From: Oscillospiraceae bacterium
GTDB taxonomy: Bacteria > Bacillota > Clostridia > Oscillospirales > Acutalibacteraceae
DNA length: 16,122 nt
Direction of reading: 5' to 3'
Assembly (NCBI GenBank): GCA_902796295.1
Contig: CADBOL010000306.1
Location: forward strand, 1-16,122
The notes beneath the pieces were generated by a model. That model ran no database searches, was not told the origin of the DNA, and worked only from the letters and a program-made list of their open reading frames with translations. Below, in pieces: positions 7,738-13,996 of the stretch (positions within the stretch are counted from its first letter, which is position 1; every line of letters begins with the position of its first letter). The position numbers were made by a program, and so were the translations under genes.

Positions 7738-8264
7738 TGAAAAAGGTTATAGTTATCGGATGCCCCGGCAGCGGAAAGAGCGTTTTCTCAAGAGCGCTTC
7801 ACGACATTACCGGGCTCCCCCTTTATCATATCGATATGCTCCGCTGGCGTGAGGACAGATCTTTTATCTCACGCGAGGAGCTTATTGAAAAGCTGAAAGA
7901 AATCGGCACATCCGGAGAATGGATAATGGACGGGAATTACGGAGCCACAATGGAAATGCGTATGTCAATGTGCGACACAATAATTTTTCTCGACTATCCG
8001 GCCGGTATCTGCCTTGACGGAATCACGGCCCGGCTCGGGACAAAGAGACCCGATATGCCCTGGGCGGACCCGGATAAACCCGATGAAGAATTCATTGAAT
8101 TCGTAAAGAATTACAATACCGTCAACCGTCCAAATATTCTTGAACGCATCAGAAACCATTCAGATAAAACCGTTATTACTTTCGGCAGGAGGAAAGACGC
8201 GGACGCTTTTCTTAACACTCTGAAGCAGAAACACATACAAACACAGCAAAATACCGCTGACTGA
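7737..8264 (+). CDS. P-loop kinase, adenylate-kinase/topology-modulation-like family
   Basis: 175 residues with a Walker A motif G8-C-P-G-S-G-K-S15, then LYHIDMLRW (D33) and EWIMDGNYGATMEMRMSMCDTIIFLDYP. This series is characteristic of small AAA_17/COG0563-type proteins often annotated as adenylate kinase or DNA topology modulation protein (FlaR-like). They are shorter than true adenylate kinases and their substrates are mostly unknown, so nucleoside or nucleotide phosphorylation is only a family-level guess. The start codon overlaps the phosphatase stop (TAATG), showing co-translation. It is the last gene of the operon; the first clear terminator downstream is inside repeat copy B. The last 15 residues or so are polar and unconserved in appearance. 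Confidence 0.82.
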   Translation: MKKVIVIGCPGSGKSVFSRALHDITGLPLYHIDMLRWREDRSFISREELIEKLKEIGTSGEWIMDGNYGATMEMRMSMCDTIIFLDYPAGICLDGITARLGTKRPDMPWADPDKPDEEFIEFVKNYNTVNRPNILERIRNHSDKTVITFGRRKDADAFLNTLKQKHIQTQQNTAD

Positions 8265-8331
8265 TATACCCTGAATCCGGAAATATAACCGATTTATAGT
8301 AACATTGTAATTGAATTATATGATTTAATAG

Positions 8332-8541
8332 GCTTAGCAGTTAAGATGAAAACGGCGTATTTTCGAACGAAGATAGTATACAGATACAGCGAGTGAGAAA
8401 AGACGCCGAAAACAGACAAATACAATCCAAAAACCTTGTTTACTGAAAAATTGATAAAGGAAAACGGCTTGCAGGAACTATATCAATACCTGTAAGCCGT
8501 TTTTAAATATTGTCTGTTTGTTTTTCGCTTAAATGCTAAGC
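8332..8541 (+). repeat. Repeat copy B: 210-bp MITE-like structured element with terminal inverted repeats
   Basis: The ends are imperfect inverted repeats: GCTTAGCAGTTAAG at the left and, on the other strand, GCTTAGCATTTAAG at the right, with the match continuing weakly into GAAAAC-like sequence. Inside are a hairpin with 11 pairs (arms 8353-8364 and 8397-8408, one mismatch), a box CGAAAACAGACA (8407-8418), CCTTGTTTACTGAAA (8434-8448), a 15-bp hairpin (8461-8503) and a box TGTCTGTTTG (8511-8520) complementary to the first box. Several blocks are shared in inverted orientation with 1602-1731. No open reading frame of note and no convincing target-site duplication at the ends. It may be a non-autonomous mobile element, a structured RNA gene, or both. 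Confidence 0.7.
8461..8504 (+). terminator. Strong intrinsic terminator inside repeat copy B, likely ends the upstream operon
   Basis: Arms 8461-8475 and 8489-8503 make a 15-bp stem with one G-T wobble and a 13-base loop, and five T lie at 8500-8504. It is the first convincing terminator after the five-gene operon that ends at 8264. It also lies at the convergent junction with the HMA gene on the minus strand, where its A-rich left arm gives a shorter T-run. Confidence 0.8.
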
Positions 8542-8551
8542 TCTTTTGATA

Positions 8552-8800
8552 TTATTTGAATAATCCGTGCTTTTTATACGGTTCTGAATTACAGAAAATA
8601 AACGTATATCCCGTTTCTTCAATTGCAGATTTCAGGGTGTCCGGATTGATTTCGTCTTCGGTCAGGAATACGGCTTCGCCGTTTTTTCTTGAAGCGGAGA
8701 TTTTTTTCGCTTCGGGGAAGGCTTTGCGGATTGTGTCATTTATATGCGCCTCACACATTCCGCACATCATTCCGTCAATTTTCACAGTATATTTAATCAT
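8552..8800 (-). CDS. Heavy-metal-associated (HMA) domain protein, CopZ-like
   Basis: 82 residues forming one HMA domain: MIKYTVKIDGMMCGMCEAHIND carries the metal-binding C13-x2-C16 motif, and the tail EINPDTLKSAIEETGYTF matches the final helix and strand of the fold. Such proteins bind copper or other soft metals and deliver them to P-type ATPases or act as buffers in the cytoplasm. After the domain comes a short extra tail with Cys70 and a histidine. The start is ATG 8798-8800; an upstream in-frame GTG at 8810-8812 is part of the ribosome binding site GTGAGG (8807-8812). The gene lies 21 bases downstream of a ZIP transporter remnant on the same strand and was probably its operon partner. Which metal is bound cannot be told. 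Confidence 0.85.
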   Translation of the reverse strand: MIKYTVKIDGMMCGMCEAHINDTIRKAFPEAKKISASRKNGEAVFLTEDEINPDTLKSAIEETGYTFIFCNSEPYKKHGLFK

Positions 8801-8821
8801 AAATAACCTCACTTAAATTGT

Positions 8822-9085
8822 TTATCCGAGCGCGACATCGAGCGCCATCATAAGCGTAAAGCCGAGAGCGAACATCAGCACCCCGATGTTCGAGTGTTCG
8901 CCGACTGACATTTCGGGGATGAGTTCTTCAACCACAACATAAATCATTGCACCTGCGGCGAAAGAGAGCAGATAAGGCATTGCGGGAACTATCAGCCCTG
9001 CGGCAAGCACGGTGATGAGTGCGGCAACCGGTTCAACCGCTCCGGAAAGAGCGCCTCCGAGAAATGATTTCCATTCACTTCTGCG
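8822..9085 (-). pseudogene. ZIP-family metal transporter remnant, C-terminal third only
   Basis: The reading frame encodes EWKSFLGGALSGAVEPVAAL, then a membrane stretch and FAAGAMIYVVVEELIPE, then a last membrane segment and a normal stop. These match transmembrane segments V to VIII of ZIP zinc/iron transporters (GufA/ZupT type), including the conserved GALSGxVEP of segment V. Complete proteins are about 260 residues; only about 85-88 are left. Upstream of about 9085 the similarity stops and the frame runs into unrelated sequence; the only ATG further up (9152-9154) has no ribosome binding site. The N-terminal helices, including half of the metal site, are missing, so this is most likely a deletion remnant. 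The deletion may have removed the HMA gene's original promoter as well. Confidence 0.78.
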
Positions 9086-9156
9086 ATAAATTTGTAAACA
9101 TGAAGATTGTGAAAATTGTATTTGCCGGTTAACTGAATTCAAACATAAAAACACAC

Positions 9157-9179
9157 AAACCCGCAGACTCTGCGGGTTT
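9157..9179. terminator. Bidirectional terminator-like hairpin between divergent genes
   Basis: AAACCCGCAGA and TCTGCGGGTTT (9157-9167 and 9169-9179) form a perfect 11-bp inverted repeat around one base. Plus-strand reading is followed by ACTTTT; minus-strand reading by GTGTGTTTTT. It stands in front of a plus-strand gene and in front of the ZIP remnant, so no intact gene in the window ends here. It probably belonged to a gene lost in the same deletion. Confidence 0.65.
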
Positions 9180-9200
9180 ACTTTTGCTCACTTTTACCTA

Positions 9201-9229
9201 TTGACTCGGTAGGTTATTAGTGCTATAAT
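9201..9229 (+). promoter_or_regulatory. Near-consensus sigma-A promoter of the GNAT-hydrolase pair
   Basis: TTGACT (9201-9206) and TATAAT (9224-9229) with a 17-base spacer. ACCTA and TAGGT (9197-9201 and 9209-9213) form a small dyad around the -35 element, a possible repressor site. Predicted start near 9236, about 20 bases before the ATG. Confidence 0.8.
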
Positions 9230-9257
9230 AGCAAAAAACAATTGATGAGAGGCTCCT

Positions 9258-9704
9258 ATGGAAGAATACATTATCAGCGAAACCGAAGACTTCTTATCGC
9301 TCTCCACTCTTTTCAATGAGAGCGGGATGGGTGTCAGAATAGAAGACAGAATGCCGGAAAGAATAATAAGAATGTGGCGTATGGATGATCCGGAGACCGG
9401 AAAACTTATGGCTGCTTCAACGCTCGAGATGCGCGACGGAGTATATTCGCTCGGCGATATCGCCGTCAGAGCGGACCTGCAGCGCAAAGGGTACGGCAAA
9501 GTAATGCAGAGCATTGTTTTTACCGAAGCAAAAAAGCGCGGGATCAAAGAGCTCTGGGCGTGCGCCAAGGAGCCGGCATACTATCTGCGATGCGGCTGGC
9601 AGAAAATGCCCTGGGATGAATCACCCGACATCGCGGTTTACTGCACATCCTGCGGAAAGCGCGGTATCACCTGCCATCCGGAAATAATGAAATATACACT
9701 TTAA
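9258..9704 (+). CDS. GNAT-family N-acetyltransferase
   Basis: 148 residues, the normal length for a single GNAT domain. The acetyl-CoA binding strand and loop are LGDIAVRADLQRKGYGKVMQ with Q75-R-K-G-Y-G80, followed by the helix QSIVFTEAKKRG and the strand IKELWACAKEPAYYLRCGWQKM, where YYLRCGW matches the common Y-x-x-x-G-F/W motif at the end of the domain. The C-terminal part has C129-x2-C132 and C139, which may be structural. The acceptor substrate is unknown. GAGAGG (9247-9252) is the ribosome binding site, five bases before the ATG. The hydrolase gene follows after 28 bases without a terminator, so the two are probably co-transcribed. Confidence 0.88.
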   Translation: MEEYIISETEDFLSLSTLFNESGMGVRIEDRMPERIIRMWRMDDPETGKLMAASTLEMRDGVYSLGDIAVRADLQRKGYGKVMQSIVFTEAKKRGIKELWACAKEPAYYLRCGWQKMPWDESPDIAVYCTSCGKRGITCHPEIMKYTL

Positions 9705-9732
9705 CCGTATAATGAATTAAGAGAAAATAATC

Positions 9733-10560
9733 ATGAAATCTGAAAATCTATTCACTGAATTTGAGACAGATGAAAACGGCTCATCCCCCGGAGTTTCGGA
9801 GCTGAATATAATCAGCGGAGGATGCCGCCTTTACGGATATCTGCTTTTGCCCGATAAAAGAATAAAAGCGCCGTATCCGGCAGTTATTATGTCACACGGC
9901 TTCCCGGGTTACACCACCAACAATGACCTTGAGCTTGCTCTCATGAGAGCGGGCTGTGTGGTGATTCATATGAATCACAGGGGCGCATGGGGCAGCGAAG
10001 GCACCTATCTTTTCACAAATCTGAAGGATGATCTGATTGCCATAACAAAATGGGCTCATAACCCGGCAATTGCCGATCAATACGGTATCGATACCGGAAA
10101 CATATTCCTTGTCGGGCACAGTATGGGCGGCCAGACTGTTCTGAATGCGGCAAAAGAGCTTCCCTTTATCCGCGGCGCCGCAGCGCTTGCCGCCTATGAT
10201 ATCGGAGCCGCTTTCAGATACGGTATGGATAAGGATCTCTTCCTTATGATTGAGACCGAAGGGCAGTGCCTCAAAATGAATTCAGCCGGTGAAGTATATG
10301 AAAACGCGCTGAATAACCGATTTGAGCTGAGCATTCTCAACGGATGCGAAGCCCTTGCGGGTATCAATATCCTTATGGTTGAGGCATCACTTGACACGGT
10401 CGCTCCAGCCGAAAAAATGATGAAGCCGCTTGCCGAAAAGCTTATGGGTTTATCGGCACCTGTTGAATATAAATCAATCGAGAGCGGTCACAGCTTTGCA
10501 GGGCAGAGGATGAAGCTCGCAAAAGCTGTGGGAGAATGGATTGAAAAAACAGCCGAATAA
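9733..10560 (+). CDS. Alpha/beta hydrolase
   Basis: 275 residues with an alpha/beta hydrolase fold. The oxyanion region is VIMSHGFPGY (51-60); the nucleophile elbow is G128-H-S130-M-G-G; likely acid and base of the triad are D221 (EASLDTVAP) and H253 (ESGHSFAG). No signal peptide, so a cytoplasmic enzyme is expected. The sequence fits the broad esterase/acylaminoacyl-peptidase/dienelactone-hydrolase-like group; a substrate cannot be named. The ATG at 9733 has only a weak AAGAG upstream, which suggests translation coupled to or lower than the GNAT gene ahead of it. It ends just before an inverted repeat that overlaps the next promoter. Confidence 0.88.
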   Translation: MKSENLFTEFETDENGSSPGVSELNIISGGCRLYGYLLLPDKRIKAPYPAVIMSHGFPGYTTNNDLELALMRAGCVVIHMNHRGAWGSEGTYLFTNLKDDLIAITKWAHNPAIADQYGIDTGNIFLVGHSMGGQTVLNAAKELPFIRGAAALAAYDIGAAFRYGMDKDLFLMIETEGQCLKMNSAGEVYENALNNRFELSILNGCEALAGINILMVEASLDTVAPAEKMMKPLAEKLMGLSAPVEYKSIESGHSFAGQRMKLAKAVGEWIEKTAE

Positions 10561-10572
10561 AAATCTGAAAAT

Positions 10573-10612
10573 ATCCGCGCCGCATTTATCTTATTGAAAA
10601 TACGGCGCGGAT
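10573..10612 (+). promoter_or_regulatory. GC-rich inverted repeat overlapping the next promoter
   Basis: ATCCGCGCCG (10573-10582) and CGGCGCGGAT (10603-10612) are a perfect 10-bp inverted repeat with a 20-base loop. There is no T-run, so it is a poor terminator for the hydrolase gene. The right arm lies in the spacer of the promoter at 10594-10622 and the -35 lies in the loop, so it could also be an operator. Confidence 0.6.
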
Positions 10613-10622
10613 AAGTTATAAT
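10594..10622 (+). promoter_or_regulatory. Sigma-A type promoter of the membrane-protein gene
   Basis: TTGAAA (10594-10599) and TATAAT (10617-10622), spacer 17 bases. Transcription start is expected near 10629, giving a short leader before the ATG at 10656. Confidence 0.78.
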
Positions 10623-10655
10623 GATTATAATCTTAAATAAAAGGAGAGTGCGCTT

Positions 10656-11303
10656 ATGTTATTCGGAGACGGTTCCTCTGCCGCAATGGCGGCTGCGGAG
10701 GCTGCAAAAGCAGCTGTCAGAACGACGGACAATTTCAACTGGACCTTTATAACCCTGCTGGCACTTGTTATAGTGGGAATCTGGATTCCTCAGTGGAAAA
10801 AGAAAAACTATGACGGTATGGCGGCGGCGCTCGCGCTTTACGGAGTGCACTGGATATATGAAATCGCCAACGCCGTAATCTGCCATTTCACCGGCTATGC
10901 CCTGTGGCATGTTTCGCCCGAGAGCACAAGCTTCATCCTGCTTGTCGGTGTGTCGTGGGAGCTTTCGCTCATGTTTTCCGTCGCCGGTTTTATGAGCGTC
11001 GGTCTTCTGCCCGAGGATAAGGATAAAAAGATTCTCGGCATAAACAACCGCGTTGCCTTTGCAATAGGAAACGCGCTGTTTTTCTCGGTCTTTGAAATCT
11101 TCCTCGCATCCACTCCCGCTTTTATCTGGGTATATAAATGGTGGGGCGCTCTGCCTGTATTCATCACCACATATATTCCCTTCTTTCTCGCGGCAAATCT
11201 CATATATGACAAGCCGCGCAAGACTCAGAAGAAATTCCTTATCTGCCTGTGGGGCACCGTTGCCGTGCTTCTTGCCGTGCTTATCCCCTGCGGAATAATC
11301 TGA
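10656..11303 (+). CDS. Multi-pass membrane protein of unknown function
   Basis: I do not recognise a named family. The 215-residue protein starts with an alanine-rich amphipathic stretch (about 5-22) and then has roughly six hydrophobic segments: about 29-45, 54-77, 92-117, 132-153, 156-183 and 193-213. Loops are short and the positive segments KKKNYDG (48-54) and DKPRKTQKK (185-193) would favour the cytoplasm. Notable are aromatic and charged residues inside the membrane parts, such as HWIYEIAN and SWELSLMF and FEIFLAS, which could form a binding site. Ribosome binding site AAGGAGAG (10641-10648), spacing seven. It has its own promoter and its own terminator, so it is a single-gene unit. A carotenoid-biosynthesis-like or permease-like role cannot be supported from the sequence. 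Confidence 0.8.
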   Translation: MLFGDGSSAAMAAAEAAKAAVRTTDNFNWTFITLLALVIVGIWIPQWKKKNYDGMAAALALYGVHWIYEIANAVICHFTGYALWHVSPESTSFILLVGVSWELSLMFSVAGFMSVGLLPEDKDKKILGINNRVAFAIGNALFFSVFEIFLASTPAFIWVYKWWGALPVFITTYIPFFLAANLIYDKPRKTQKKFLICLWGTVAVLLAVLIPCGII

Positions 11304-11326
11304 AATCCGGCTGAAATATTTGCAAA

Positions 11327-11372
11327 AGCCCGCAAGGCTCCTTCACGGAAACCTTGCGGGCTCTCTTTTTTT
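11327..11372 (+). terminator. Intrinsic terminator after the membrane-protein gene
   Basis: AGCCCGCAAGG (11327-11337) and CCTTGCGGGCT (11352-11362) make a perfect 11-bp stem followed by CTCTTTTTTT. The T-run reaches the stop codon of the convergent GH5 gene, and on the minus strand the hairpin is followed by TTTT, so it may serve both genes. Confidence 0.92.
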
Positions 11373-12462
11373 ATTTATCTCCTGAACCCGTGATTGCCTC
11401 AAGATACTCCGGGTAAAGAACGGAGAGATTCCTGCGGTCAATCACTCCGAAATCAGCCCCGTTATCCCACACAAAAGAGCTGAAGCCGAAACGTTTCGCT
11501 GTACTGACGACAAAAGAAGCTTTTTCGGCAAGATTGTCTGTATGCTCCCTGTCTGTCCAGCCGAATTCCGAAACACATACGCCTGTTCCTTTTGCGGCAA
11601 AAGTATCATGGAACGAACGCAGTTTCTTGTAAATATCCATCTTGTTTCTTAAGCTGAGTTTTTCCTCGCAGTCTTTGAATTCCGATCTGTGGGCCGTGCC
11701 GGGATAGTAATGGAGAGAAACAATCACATGGCCGTCATCGGGAAGCTCAAGCGCGGTGTAGTTTTCCTCAAGATCGCTCGCGGCGTAACAGGTAATGAAT
11801 ACAAAGCGGTCTTTATTTTTACCTCCGGATGCCCGGATGGCTTTAAGAGAGGCGAGGTTGAAGCTGTTCACTGCCTCCCTGCCCTCTTCATTGCCTGACC
11901 ATTCGGTATCGGTGCCGACAGCGCGCGGCTCATTCATCGTTTCAAAAATCAGTTTCTCATCATAGTCACGGAATATCGCGGCAATCTGACTCCAGATGTT
12001 TTCAAGCTTTTTGCAGACTTCCTCCTCGTGCTCCCTGTCGGCAACAAGCCAGCTCTGATCGTCATGCTGTATATTGATGACGGCATACATACCGCTGTCA
12101 ATGACATAATCAACGACTTCGTTTACCCTGCCTAGCCACTCCGGGTCTATTACACCGTTTTCATCAATATGCTGAAACCAGGTAACAGGTATTCTCACGG
12201 TGCCGAAGCCGCATTTTTTTAAAAATGAAATCAGTTCCTTTGTTGTCTTCGGGTTGCCCCAGCATGTCTCCGTATCTTCGGGTTCGGGTATTCGCCACGC
12301 CTCGAGAGTGTTGCCGAGATTCCAGCCGGCTCCGAGTGATGCGGCAAATTTAACCGAATCCGTCTGCGGAGCCTCGGGATAGAAGATTACTCCGGAGAGC
12401 AGGCTGCAGAAGCCGAGCAATACCGCAAAAAATGCCTGAATATCTTTCATCCGGTTTTCCAT
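11371..12462 (-). CDS. Glycoside hydrolase family 5 enzyme, endo-beta-1,4-glucanase-like, exported or membrane-anchored
   Basis: 363 residues. Residues 5-27 form a hydrophobic N-terminal segment (FFAVLLGFCSLLSGVIF) that is a signal peptide or an anchor. The rest is one GH5 TIM-barrel with LGAGWNLGNTLEAW (43-56), TVRIPVTW (88-95, R90), NIQHDD (130-135), FETMNEPR (173-180) with the likely acid/base E178, SLHYY (249-253), SEFGW (298-302) with the likely nucleophile E299, and VWDNG (331-335). All catalytic residues are present. Cellulase, licheninase, mannanase and xyloglucanase activities occur in GH5, so the exact polysaccharide is uncertain. There is no dockerin or carbohydrate-binding module. 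GGGAGG (12470-12475) is the ribosome binding site. It is the last gene of the minus-strand cluster and follows the protease with 70 bases that contain a hairpin. Confidence 0.9.
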   Translation of the reverse strand: MENRMKDIQAFFAVLLGFCSLLSGVIFYPEAPQTDSVKFAASLGAGWNLGNTLEAWRIPEPEDTETCWGNPKTTKELISFLKKCGFGTVRIPVTWFQHIDENGVIDPEWLGRVNEVVDYVIDSGMYAVINIQHDDQSWLVADREHEEEVCKKLENIWSQIAAIFRDYDEKLIFETMNEPRAVGTDTEWSGNEEGREAVNSFNLASLKAIRASGGKNKDRFVFITCYAASDLEENYTALELPDDGHVIVSLHYYPGTAHRSEFKDCEEKLSLRNKMDIYKKLRSFHDTFAAKGTGVCVSEFGWTDREHTDNLAEKASFVVSTAKRFGFSSFVWDNGADFGVIDRRNLSVLYPEYLEAITGSGDK

Positions 12463-12485
12463 TTCATTTCCTCCCGCTCATACAT

Positions 12486-12530
12486 ACTCCCGAACAGACC
12501 GTTAAAAATCCGGCTTGTCCGGGAGTTTTT
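12486..12530. promoter_or_regulatory. Hairpin between the protease and GH5 genes
   Basis: On the minus strand the arms 12526-12516 and 12496-12486 pair over 11 bp with one G-T wobble and may extend by an inner CCG/CGG stem around a U-rich loop. There is no T-run on that strand; the ribosome binding site of the GH5 gene follows 11 bases later. On the plus strand one pair is a mismatch and TTTTT follows. It could be an attenuating or mRNA-stabilising hairpin, or a terminator that lost its T-run. Confidence 0.5.
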
Positions 12531-12532
12531 AA

Positions 12533-13960
12533 TCAGAAATCAAAAAAATTGAATAATCCCCTGCGCGTGCTCTCGGGCTCCGTAGTGGTCGGGTCGGGGA
12601 CTGTCTCTGGCAGGTCATAAACCCTTGTGCCGCCTCTGTCCTGAACGAGAGTGACCTGAACGTTGAACCGCTCAATATGCTCCTCCGAGAAAATACGCAG
12701 GACTGTCAGATTGAGCGTATCGCCGATATGAGACTGATTGAGTATCTTTATGATTGAATATACATCATCAAGCTCCTGACCGTTTACCGTTGTCACAACA
12801 TCGAAGTAGTTGAAGCTGCCGTCTAACTGAGCGTCGCTGTCAACGCCCACAATTATCATGGAGCCGACAGGCCAGTCATTTTGATAGGCCAGATAGTCAT
12901 AATAATATGTATCATTGAGAGTGATATATCTCAGGCCGAGCTTCGGTCTGCCGGGAATATATCCGTAATCCAGAAGCTGATCAAGCAGTTCAAGAGCATC
13001 ATTTATCGGCACGGCAAAATCCATACCCTCAAAGCCGACTTTAACCCATTTTGATGAATTGACTCCGACGACCTCGCCGTATTGATTGACAAGCATACCG
13101 CCCGAATTGCCGGGGTTAATTGTCGCATCATGCTGGATGCATTTCATATCATAACCGGAGCCGGAGGTAAGAGAACGGTTCATTGCCGTAACATGACCGC
13201 TTGTGAATGTGCCGAAGAATTTCGCTCCGTCGGGGTTGCCGACCGCATAGACGGGGTCGCCGACCTTAAGCTCGGAGGAATCCCCTATCTCAACAAGCTG
13301 CAGCCCGGTTTCGCGGATTTTAATAAGCCCTATGTCACTCTTGACATCATAGCCGACAACTTCGGCGTCGTATTCGCTGCCGTCTTCGGTCTGAACGGTG
13401 ATATCAAAGCCGTAATAATCGATAACATGGGCGCAGGTGACGATATAAGTCTCTTCCCCGATTTCCTTCCAGATAAACCCGGAGCCCTCACCGACAATAT
13501 CATATTCCTCCGACTCGACTTTGATGCCTACATTGCTGGCCTTTGTTTTATCCGATATCTCGGAGGGAACAAGCGCTCTTGTGGTAGACTCTGTGGTTGT
13601 TTCCGTTGTTGTCTGAGTCTCAGTTTCGGTAACGGTCGTCGTTGTTTCGGGTTCATTGCTTTTCCTGCCGAAGAAAAACGCGCCGCCGGCTGTCAGGGCA
13701 AGCAGAAGAATAACTGCAACCGTAATGAGTATGACTTTGCCGTTTCCCTTTTTCGCGGGCGGTTTTTCGGGCTCATCATAAACGGTATCGGGCGCCTGAT
13801 AACTCTGCGCGGGATATTCCGGCTCCGGCTGCACCGGCTCCGGGAATTCATCTTTTGAATAAACCTTTGTTTCTTCCTCCGTGTTTAAATCATATCCGCA
13901 TTCGGAGCAGAAACGTGAATTGTCTTCTGAAATTGTGCCGCATCTCGGGCAACGGTTCAT
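12533..13960 (-). CDS. Membrane-anchored HtrA/DegP-like serine protease with N-terminal zinc ribbon and C-terminal PDZ-like domain
   Basis: 475 residues. The N-terminus has a zinc-ribbon motif C4-x2-C7 and C18-x2-C21, then a proline- and glutamate-rich linker, a membrane segment 75-97, and a threonine-rich stretch (106-127) outside the membrane. The trypsin-like domain (about 140-330) has the complete triad: H178 in TCAHVI, D209 in KSDIGLI and S286 in PGNSGG. A PDZ-like region (about 335-445) contains VVTTVNGQELDDVYSIIKIL. HtrA proteins degrade or refold damaged exported proteins; this topology puts the protease outside and the zinc ribbon inside. One PDZ domain and a cytoplasmic zinc ribbon are common in Clostridia, where the ribbon's role is unknown. 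The ATG has AGAGGA upstream; the gene starts 36 bases after the stop of the previous minus-strand gene, so both are likely in one operon. Confidence 0.92.
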   Translation of the reverse strand: MNRCPRCGTISEDNSRFCSECGYDLNTEEETKVYSKDEFPEPVQPEPEYPAQSYQAPDTVYDEPEKPPAKKGNGKVILITVAVILLLALTAGGAFFFGRKSNEPETTTTVTETETQTTTETTTESTTRALVPSEISDKTKASNVGIKVESEEYDIVGEGSGFIWKEIGEETYIVTCAHVIDYYGFDITVQTEDGSEYDAEVVGYDVKSDIGLIKIRETGLQLVEIGDSSELKVGDPVYAVGNPDGAKFFGTFTSGHVTAMNRSLTSGSGYDMKCIQHDATINPGNSGGMLVNQYGEVVGVNSSKWVKVGFEGMDFAVPINDALELLDQLLDYGYIPGRPKLGLRYITLNDTYYYDYLAYQNDWPVGSMIIVGVDSDAQLDGSFNYFDVVTTVNGQELDDVYSIIKILNQSHIGDTLNLTVLRIFSEEHIERFNVQVTLVQDRGGTRVYDLPETVPDPTTTEPESTRRGLFNFFDF

Positions 13961-13996
13961 ATAATCAATCCTCTCGGGTTATTATCTGTTTATCTC

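Noticed and set aside
8318..8555. Target-site duplication around repeat copy B
   Set aside because: The bases just outside the terminal repeats (AATAG on the left, TCTTT on the right) do not match, so no duplication can be claimed.
8556..8816. Plus-strand frame of 86 codons opposite the HMA gene
   Set aside because: The minus strand has the CxxC metal-binding motif and a good ribosome binding site; the plus-strand frame has neither.
9074..9140. Short plus-strand frame ending MKIVKIVFAG as the end of a lost gene before the orphan terminator
   Set aside because: Only a few codons are available and they match nothing recognisable, so it cannot be supported as a gene remnant.
12492..12515. Possible third copy of the repeat (AACAGAC, then TTAAAAA, then CGGCTT)
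   Set aside because: The resemblance to copies A and B is limited to these three short strings with different spacing, and the outer box GCATTTAAGCGAAAA is missing; chance similarity at an A-rich hairpin is more likely.
13082..13858. Plus-strand open frame of 258 codons opposite the HtrA-like gene
   Set aside because: The opposite strand encodes a complete protease with an intact catalytic triad; this frame is low-complexity and rich in residues expected from antisense reading.
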